Positions 59,367-64,000 of a stretch of 64,000 bases of DNA are shown here, in pieces. The stretch is from assembly GCA_904419005.1 (NCBI GenBank), contig CAJFQI010000002.1, positions 1 through 64,000 on the forward strand, in the 5' to 3' direction. Position 1 is the first letter of the stretch. Every line of letters starts with the position of its first letter. The DNA comes from Candidatus Avimonas faecium. GTDB taxonomy: Bacteria; Bacillota; Clostridia; Oscillospirales; Acutalibacteraceae. Made by a program: the position numbers and the translations under genes. Below the pieces are notes generated by a model. The model made no database searches. It worked only from the letters and a program-made list of their open reading frames with translations, and was not told the DNA's origin.

Positions 59367-59411
59367 ACAAAAGGGAGCGCCGCGAAATTCCCGAATTTTG
59401 CGGCGCTCCCT
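59367..59411 (-). terminator. Terminator of the alpha-toroid protein gene
   Basis: On the minus strand AGGGAGCGCCGC pairs with GCGGCGCTCCCT (12 bp, with more pairing inside) and is followed by TTTTGTCC. It lies 70 bases after the stop codon. Nothing else is recognised in the 307-base gap up to the sigma factor gene besides the sigma gene's -10 box. Confidence 0.8.
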
Positions 59412-59481
59412 GAAAAAACTTGCAGGCCATAGACGGCGGCCCGTATTTATCGTTTGAACGACCTGAAATCATCAGCCGAAA

Positions 59482-60441
59482 CTATTCCTCGATCCGCCCG
59501 GCCTCCTTGAGGAGGCGAAGGCTGCGGATGGCGTCGTTGATCGGCCACCAGAGGCCGCCGGCGTCCATCTCCGACATCCGCTGTTCGCACTCAGCCTCCT
59601 GGCAGCGCAGCCCGTCTTGGTTCCAGCTTTGCCCGTGACTCAGCCGGTCGACCATCTGGTCCAGTTCCTCCTGGCTGGGAGGATCATCGTTGGGGGCGCC
59701 GCTGTCAATCCGGCGCTGGATGTCGTCACGCACATGGGGATAAGGGGAAGCCATCAGCAGCTCCAGCAGCTGGTCGTTCAGCCGCTGGCATTCCTCGTGG
59801 CTCCGGAGACCATATCTGCCCAACAGGCAGATTAGGTGCTGCCAGTCGTTGGCCTCCATTGAATGCTCGACATCGTATTCCGCTGCCTTCAGAAAAACGG
59901 GAAGCTGCGGTAGGAAGGAAATCCGGTAATCAATAATCCGCAGCATCTTTTGGTACATCGGCGAGTCTTTGTCATAATACTGGAGGATGAAATTGATCAG
60001 GCTGGCGTTGCAGTAGGCCTCCGGCGGCCAGACATCCTGGAACCGCGGCCGGTGGGGAAAATGATACCAGAGCTGGCATGGGTACTCGTTGTTTGAGGGA
60101 ATCGCCCAGTAGCATCCCTTGTCCGTCACATATTCGCAGTTTTCCAAATACCGCATGATGTCTTGGATCATCGGGTGATTTTTGGAGCCGCAGCCGACCT
60201 CCTGCAAAATTTCCCAAGCCATAAACGTGGGGAACGGGGAAGAGTTGGGGTTCATATTGTCCGGTTCCAGCCCGTGGCCGAAGCCGCCGTCGGAGTTCTG
60301 ATATACCCTTAAAGCGTCCGCCACCGCCTCCCGGCTGCCGTTTTCAAACCAGTACTGCCAGCGGGTGATATCCAAATGCCGGGCAAACAGGTATACCCAA
60401 TGCCGGATGCGCTGGAATTCCTCCTTGCTGAGCCGTTTCAT
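59482..60441 (-). CDS. Prenyltransferase/squalene-cyclase-like alpha-toroid protein, unknown
   Basis: A 319-residue cytoplasmic protein. The repeat-type motif QNSDGGFGHGLEPDN near residue 50 is characteristic of terpenoid-cyclase/prenyltransferase alpha-alpha barrels. 'GCYWAIPSNNEYPCQLWYHFP' and 'GLWWPINDAIRSLRLLKEAGRI' repeat the same idea. The catalytic DxDD of squalene cyclases is not seen, so it is probably not a cyclase. Such stand-alone bacterial toroid proteins are largely uncharacterised. The ATG at 60441 is chosen because the consensus promoter at 60482-60510 lies inside the longer ORF-track version, ruling out the upstream start. Confidence 0.75.
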   Translation of the reverse strand: MKRLSKEEFQRIRHWVYLFARHLDITRWQYWFENGSREAVADALRVYQNSDGGFGHGLEPDNMNPNSSPFPTFMAWEILQEVGCGSKNHPMIQDIMRYLENCEYVTDKGCYWAIPSNNEYPCQLWYHFPHRPRFQDVWPPEAYCNASLINFILQYYDKDSPMYQKMLRIIDYRISFLPQLPVFLKAAEYDVEHSMEANDWQHLICLLGRYGLRSHEECQRLNDQLLELLMASPYPHVRDDIQRRIDSGAPNDDPPSQEELDQMVDRLSHGQSWNQDGLRCQEAECEQRMSEMDAGGLWWPINDAIRSLRLLKEAGRIEE

Positions 60442-60481
60442 AGAGATGCCTGCCTTTCTACTGGTGTTGTCTGTGCTTTTC

Positions 60482-60510
60482 AGTATAGAAGAGAGGAAAA
60501 TAGATGTCAA
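60482..60510 (-). promoter_or_regulatory. Near-consensus promoter of the alpha-toroid protein gene
   Basis: TTGACA, exactly 17 bases, TATACT on the minus strand, about 40 bases before the ATG. One of the best promoters in the window. Confidence 0.9.
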
Positions 60511-60603
60511 TAGAAATAAAAAATTATCATTATTTAGCAAAAAATTCAGAAATGCTTTTCGCCGAAACACGGGGGACCTTTTACTTCCGCTTCCCACTGA
60601 AAG

Positions 60604-60655
60604 CAGAAAAGGAGGAGGGGATGCCAACACGTTCGCATCCCCTCCTCCTTTTCTG
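60604..60655 (-). terminator. Terminator of the V-ATPase operon
   Basis: CAGAAAAGGAGGAGGGGATGC and its perfect 21-base reverse complement form a stem around a 10-base loop. It starts immediately after the subunit D stop, and on the minus strand the right arm ends CCTTTTCTG followed by CTTTC. It is the longest perfect hairpin found in the window. Confidence 0.88.
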
Positions 60656-61279
60656 TTAAGCCTTCTGCTTCGTTTCCTTTTGCGCCTTGATGACCTTCAT
60701 CCGGGAAAAATCCTCCCGCTCTTTTTCCTCAAGCGAATCGGTGATGTATTTGACCGTGCTTGTGTACCGGGGGATGATGATATTTTTCAGCGCATTGGCC
60801 CGCTTTTGTGTCTTGTTGACGGCGGTCGCCAAGCGATAGACGCTGTTTTCCACCTCAGCCAGCTCCGCGGTGAGCTTTTTCACCCGGTCAAATTTGATGT
60901 ACGCCTCATCAACCAGGGAGCTGGAAAACATGAAGCCATAGGAAAGATCCACCGGCTCGGCGTCAAGGGATACCAAGGGAATTTCCACCCCCATGACGCT
61001 GCGGGTCGTGAGGGACAGGCCGTCTTCAATCGGCACCGATGCGGCGATGTCGCTGCAAATGCCATGTGCGACGTTGGCCCGCTGCAGCGCGAGATACGCC
61101 TGCTCGTAGCAGGCGTCTATCTGGGACTGGATAGACTCCGCCCGCTCAATGAGCGCCATCATTTCCCGGACGATAATGTTGCGCTTGCGGTCAAGCAGCT
61201 CAAAGCCGACCTTGGCCAGATTCAGCGTCTTTTTTACGTTGATCAGATTCCCTTTGGTGGGGAACACCTGTTCCGCCAA
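60656..61279 (-). CDS. atpD: V-type ATP synthase subunit D
   Basis: Subunit D is the central rotor stalk of the V/A-type ATPase. The 207-residue protein shows the family opening FPTKGNLINVKKTLNLAKVGFELLDRKRNIIVREMM and the closing 'VNKTQKRANALKNIIIPRYTSTVKYITDSLEEKEREDFSRMKVIKAQKE', both coiled-coil. The start is a TTG at 61279: an in-frame stop lies just upstream, and homologues begin at this point; GGTG is 7 bases before it. It is the last gene of the operon A-B-D, 45 bases after subunit B. Confidence 0.94.
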   Translation of the reverse strand: MAEQVFPTKGNLINVKKTLNLAKVGFELLDRKRNIIVREMMALIERAESIQSQIDACYEQAYLALQRANVAHGICSDIAASVPIEDGLSLTTRSVMGVEIPLVSLDAEPVDLSYGFMFSSSLVDEAYIKFDRVKKLTAELAEVENSVYRLATAVNKTQKRANALKNIIIPRYTSTVKYITDSLEEKEREDFSRMKVIKAQKETKQKA

Positions 61280-61324
61280 GGGTCGTCACCACACTTTCCT
61301 AAGGATGAAAACGCCGGATCCCGT

Positions 61325-62734
61325 TTAACCGGCGGCCGGCGCGGCCGGCGGTTCCGCCTGTTCCGGGTGGTAGTGCTCCGCAAGCGTCTGGTCGTCAATA
61401 CGGTCAAGCTCTTCCCTGGGCAGGGTGGACAGCAGCTTCCATCCGAGATCCAAGGTCTGGTCAATGGAGCGGCTCTCGTTGACCCCTTGGTTGATGAACT
61501 GTTGGTCAAACATCTGCCCGAACTGCAGCAGCTTTTTATCGTTGGGCGACAATTCCTCCTCGCCGATAACCGAAGCGAGGGAGCGCGCGTCCTGCACACG
61601 GGCACAGCAGGCGAACAGCTGGTTGGATACTGCGGCGTGGTCGGCGCGGGTAAAGCCCTCGCCAATGCCGTCCTTCATTAGGCGGGACAGGGAGAGGAGG
61701 GCCGATACCGGCGGGTAAATGCCGCTGGTATCCAGCGAGCGGTCGAGCACGATCTGGCCTTCGGTGATATAGCCGGTCAGGTCGGGCACCGGGTGGGTGA
61801 TGTCGTCGTTCGGCATGGTCAAAATCGGGATCTGGGTCACGGAGCCCTTGCTCCCCTTGATCATCCCGGCCCGTTCGTACAGGGAGGCCAGGTCGGAATA
61901 CAGGTAGCCGGGATACCCTTTCCGCCCGGGGATTTCCCCCTTGGAGGAGGAGAATTCGCGCAGCGCCTCGGCGTAGGAGGTCATATCGGTCATGATGACC
62001 AGGATATGCATCCCCCGGTCAAATGCGAGGTATTCCGCCGCGGTCAGCGCGCAGCGGGGGGTCAGGATCCGTTCGACGATCGGGTCGTTGGACAGGTTTA
62101 GGAACATGGCCACCCGGCTGAGCACGCCGCTTTCCTCAAAAACACGGCGGAAATAATCGGCTACGTCATTGGTCACGCCCATAGCGGCGAAGACGATGGC
62201 AAAATCCCCGCCTTCCTGGTCGGAAATCTTGGCCTGCCGGACGATCTGGGCCGCCAGCTCGTTATGCTTCATGCCGGAGCCGGAAAAGATCGGCAGCTTC
62301 TGGCCGCGGATCAGGGTCATCAGGCAGTCAATTGAGGAGATGCCGGTTTCAATGAAGTTGCGGGGATAGACGCGGGAAACCGGGTTGATGGCCGAGCCGT
62401 TGACATCCCGCCGCACTTCGGGGAAGATATCGCCCAGCCCGTCCGCCGGGCGGCCGACGCCGTTGAAGATCCGGCCGAGCAGCTCGGGGGACAGCGGCAT
62501 TTCAACCGGACGGCCGAGCAGGCGGGTGCGGGTATTGGATAGGGAGATGCCGTTGGTTCCCTCAAACACCTGGATTACCGCCCGTTCCCCCTCCAGCTGT
62601 ACGACACGCCCGTAACGGGTGGTGCCATCGTCCAACTCTATCGTGACGGTTTCCTCAAACGAAGCGTCTTTTACGCCGTCGATCACGACCAGGGAGCCGT
62701 TGATTTCCTTCACGCCTCTGTATTCAATAATCAT
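61325..62734 (-). CDS. atpB: V-type ATP synthase subunit B
   Basis: The regulatory nucleotide-binding subunit of the V/A-ATPase head. The 469 residues contain [13 protein letters not shown], the modified P-loop region [21 protein letters not shown] (no GKT, as expected for B), and [112 protein letters not shown] is the highly conserved stretch. The C-terminus is Pro/Ala-rich. It sits between subunits A and D in the standard order. Confidence 0.96.
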   Translation of the reverse strand: MIIEYRGVKEINGSLVVIDGVKDASFEETVTIELDDGTTRYGRVVQLEGERAVIQVFEGTNGISLSNTRTRLLGRPVEMPLSPELLGRIFNGVGRPADGLGDIFPEVRRDVNGSAINPVSRVYPRNFIETGISSIDCLMTLIRGQKLPIFSGSGMKHNELAAQIVRQAKISDQEGGDFAIVFAAMGVTNDVADYFRRVFEESGVLSRVAMFLNLSNDPIVERILTPRCALTAAEYLAFDRGMHILVIMTDMTSYAEALREFSSSKGEIPGRKGYPGYLYSDLASLYERAGMIKGSKGSVTQIPILTMPNDDITHPVPDLTGYITEGQIVLDRSLDTSGIYPPVSALLSLSRLMKDGIGEGFTRADHAAVSNQLFACCARVQDARSLASVIGEEELSPNDKKLLQFGQMFDQQFINQGVNESRSIDQTLDLGWKLLSTLPREELDRIDDQTLAEHYHPEQAEPPAAPAAG

Positions 62735-62802
62735 TCGTCAGTCATCCCTTTCCCATGCCCGTGCTGCGGCCGGCTCCGCCCGCGGCGTTGCCGGCAGGGC
62801 TT

Positions 62803-64000
62803 CTATTGCCCCAGCTTCTGCATCGTTTCGTCGATTTTCTGCATATAGCCGTCCAGCAGCTCCAGCTGGTCGTTCGGTACGTCGTATTTCATGCGGGAAA
62901 CCTCGTCAAACAGACCGGTCGCAGTGAGCCGGGACAGCGGGATTGCCCGTGCAACCAGCGCCTGCGCGGCGTTGTACAGGTGCAGGATGACCCGCATCAT
63001 CTTCAGCTGCTTTTCCATCGGGACGTAGGTGTCGTCCTGATGGTAGGCGTTCTGCTGCAAGAAGCCGTTCCGGATCACCCGCGCGATCTCAATCACGAGC
63101 TTCTGGTCGTCCGGCAGCACGTCGGCGCCGATCAGCTTGACGATCTCCATCAGCTTATTTTCTTCCTGCAAAAGCTGGGCAATCTGCGCACGGCAGGCGA
63201 TGAAATCCTCCCCCACATTTTTTTCATACCAGGCCGCCAGGTCGCCCAGATATTCGCTGTAGCTGGTCGTCCAGTTGATGGCGGGATAGTGGCGGGCGTA
63301 GGCCAGGGATTTGTCCAGCGCCCAGAAGCAGCGGGTAAAGCGCTTGGTGTTCTGGGTGACCGGCTCCGAAAAGTCGTTGCCCTGGGGGGAGACCGCGCCG
63401 ATGATGGTGACGCTGCCCTCCGCCCCGCCCAGGGAACGGATCAGCCCGGCCCGTTCGTAAAACTGGGATAGGCGGGAGGGGAGATAGGCCGGGAAGCCTT
63501 CCTCCGCGGGCATTTCCTCCAAACGGCCGGAAATTTCACGGAGCGCCTCCGCCCAGCGGGAGGTGGAATCGGCCATGATCGCGACGTGGTAGCCCATATC
63601 GCGGTAATACTCTGCCAGGGTGATGCCGGTATAAATGGACGCTTCGCGGGCGGCCACCGGCATATTTGAGGTGTTGGCGATCAGCGTGGTGCGGTCGGTC
63701 ATCGGCCGGCCGGATTTCGGGTCAACCAAGCCGGTAAATTCTTCAAGCACCTGGGACATCTCGTTTCCGCGTTCGCCGCAGCCGATGTATACGATGATGT
63801 CGGCATCGCACCACTTGGCCAGCTGATGCTGGGTCATGGTTTTGCCGGTGCCGAACCCGCCGGGGATCGCGGCGGTGCCGCCCTTGGCGACCGGGAACAG
63901 CGAGTCAATCACCCGTTGGCCGGTAATCAAAGGCGCATTGGCGTACAGCCGCTCGGCGACCGGGCGGGGGGTGCGGATCGGCCATTTCTGGCATAGGGAG
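62803..64000 (-). CDS. atpA: V-type ATP synthase subunit A, partial (N-terminus beyond window)
   Basis: The catalytic subunit. The track begins at an internal TTG (63930), but the frame stays open to the window edge, adding [23 protein letters not shown] ahead of [40 protein letters not shown] (Walker A). [12 protein letters not shown]-type text, here [20 protein letters not shown], and [44 protein letters not shown] follow. Roughly the first 190 residues are missing. Together with the Na+ decarboxylase subunit at 11.3 kb it is compatible with Na+ energetics, but the ion-binding ring subunit is not in the window. Confidence 0.95.
   Translation of the reverse strand, partial: SLCQKWPIRTPRPVAERLYANAPLITGQRVIDSLFPVAKGGTAAIPGGFGTGKTMTQHQLAKWCDADIIVYIGCGERGNEMSQVLEEFTGLVDPKSGRPMTDRTTLIANTSNMPVAAREASIYTGITLAEYYRDMGYHVAIMADSTSRWAEALREISGRLEEMPAEEGFPAYLPSRLSQFYERAGLIRSLGGAEGSVTIIGAVSPQGNDFSEPVTQNTKRFTRCFWALDKSLAYARHYPAINWTTSYSEYLGDLAAWYEKNVGEDFIACRAQIAQLLQEENKLMEIVKLIGADVLPDDQKLVIEIARVIRNGFLQQNAYHQDDTYVPMEKQLKMMRVILHLYNAAQALVARAIPLSRLTATGLFDEVSRMKYDVPNDQLELLDGYMQKIDETMQKLGQ

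Overview
The window reads as a chromosomal segment of a GC-rich, spore-forming, anaerobic Firmicute, most likely an Oscillospiraceae/Ruminococcaceae-type Clostridium relative. The evidence is the gene set: Gram-positive division genes (sepF, ylmH, divIVA), the dnaG-rpoD operon, miaB-RicA-like-mutS-mutL-miaA, a PdaA-type spore-cortex deacetylase, a Na+-translocating decarboxylase beta subunit, a V/A-type ATPase, and consensus Shine-Dalgarno sites and sigma-A promoters in an otherwise GC-rich background. No family or genome search was run; all calls come from reading motifs in the translations.

Layout. 1-7.2 kb: end of an S41 protease gene, then a co-directional run (thymidylate-kinase-like, DUF2156, GNAT, DJ-1/PfpI, 5-formyl-THF cyclo-ligase, MltG) and a membrane-anchored unknown. 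7.3-16.4 kb: apgM phosphoglycerate mutase (minus), galactokinase, OadG-like and OadB-like decarboxylase subunits, PcrA helicase, and a Cys-rich possible coat protein. 16.4-21.7 kb (minus): a hydantoinase/oxoprolinase-type protein, an MFS transporter with a corrected start, an AT-rich acetyltransferase beside two tRNA-Ser genes, and a DUF4364 regulator. 22.2-33.6 kb: uracil permease with a leader hairpin, a lipoprotein, a small Cys protein, an EamA transporter, PdaA, patatin (minus), LemA-TPM, then a NUDIX-HAD-CDF operon and an ATP-grasp enzyme. 33.6-35.1 kb (minus): a DAHP synthase gene behind a complete ribosome-mediated attenuator. 35.1-42.1 kb: rpmE, a YigZ protein, HAD, dGTPase, dnaG, rpoD and an Rrf2 regulator. 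42.3-57.3 kb: miaB, RicA-like, mutS, small membrane protein, mutL, miaA, HlyD-like, YggS, sepF, ylmH, divIVA, lspA, rluD-type, HAD. 57.4-64 kb (minus): ECF sigma factor with a putative anti-sigma, an alpha-toroid protein, and V-ATPase subunits A (partial), B and D.

The most interesting element is the DAHP synthase leader (34.62-34.88 kb, minus strand). A sigma-A promoter with a 17-nt spacer drives a 38-codon ORF with a strong ribosome binding site and a Tyr-Tyr-Arg-Tyr cluster. A hairpin covering its stop codon overlaps the 5' arm of a 14-bp intrinsic terminator followed by UUUUUAUUUU, just upstream of the aroF ribosome binding site. This is the architecture of classical amino-acid attenuation, apparently tuned to tyrosine. 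It sits on a DAHP synthase with an N-terminal domain of the kind that mediates tyrosine feedback in this family. Other points worth a second look are the uraA leader hairpin, a promoter buried inside the uraA terminator, a stop codon set in the loop of a 13-bp palindrome, two perfect GC-rich hairpins after the Rrf2 gene, and a possible group II intron remnant next to the AT-rich acetyltransferase.
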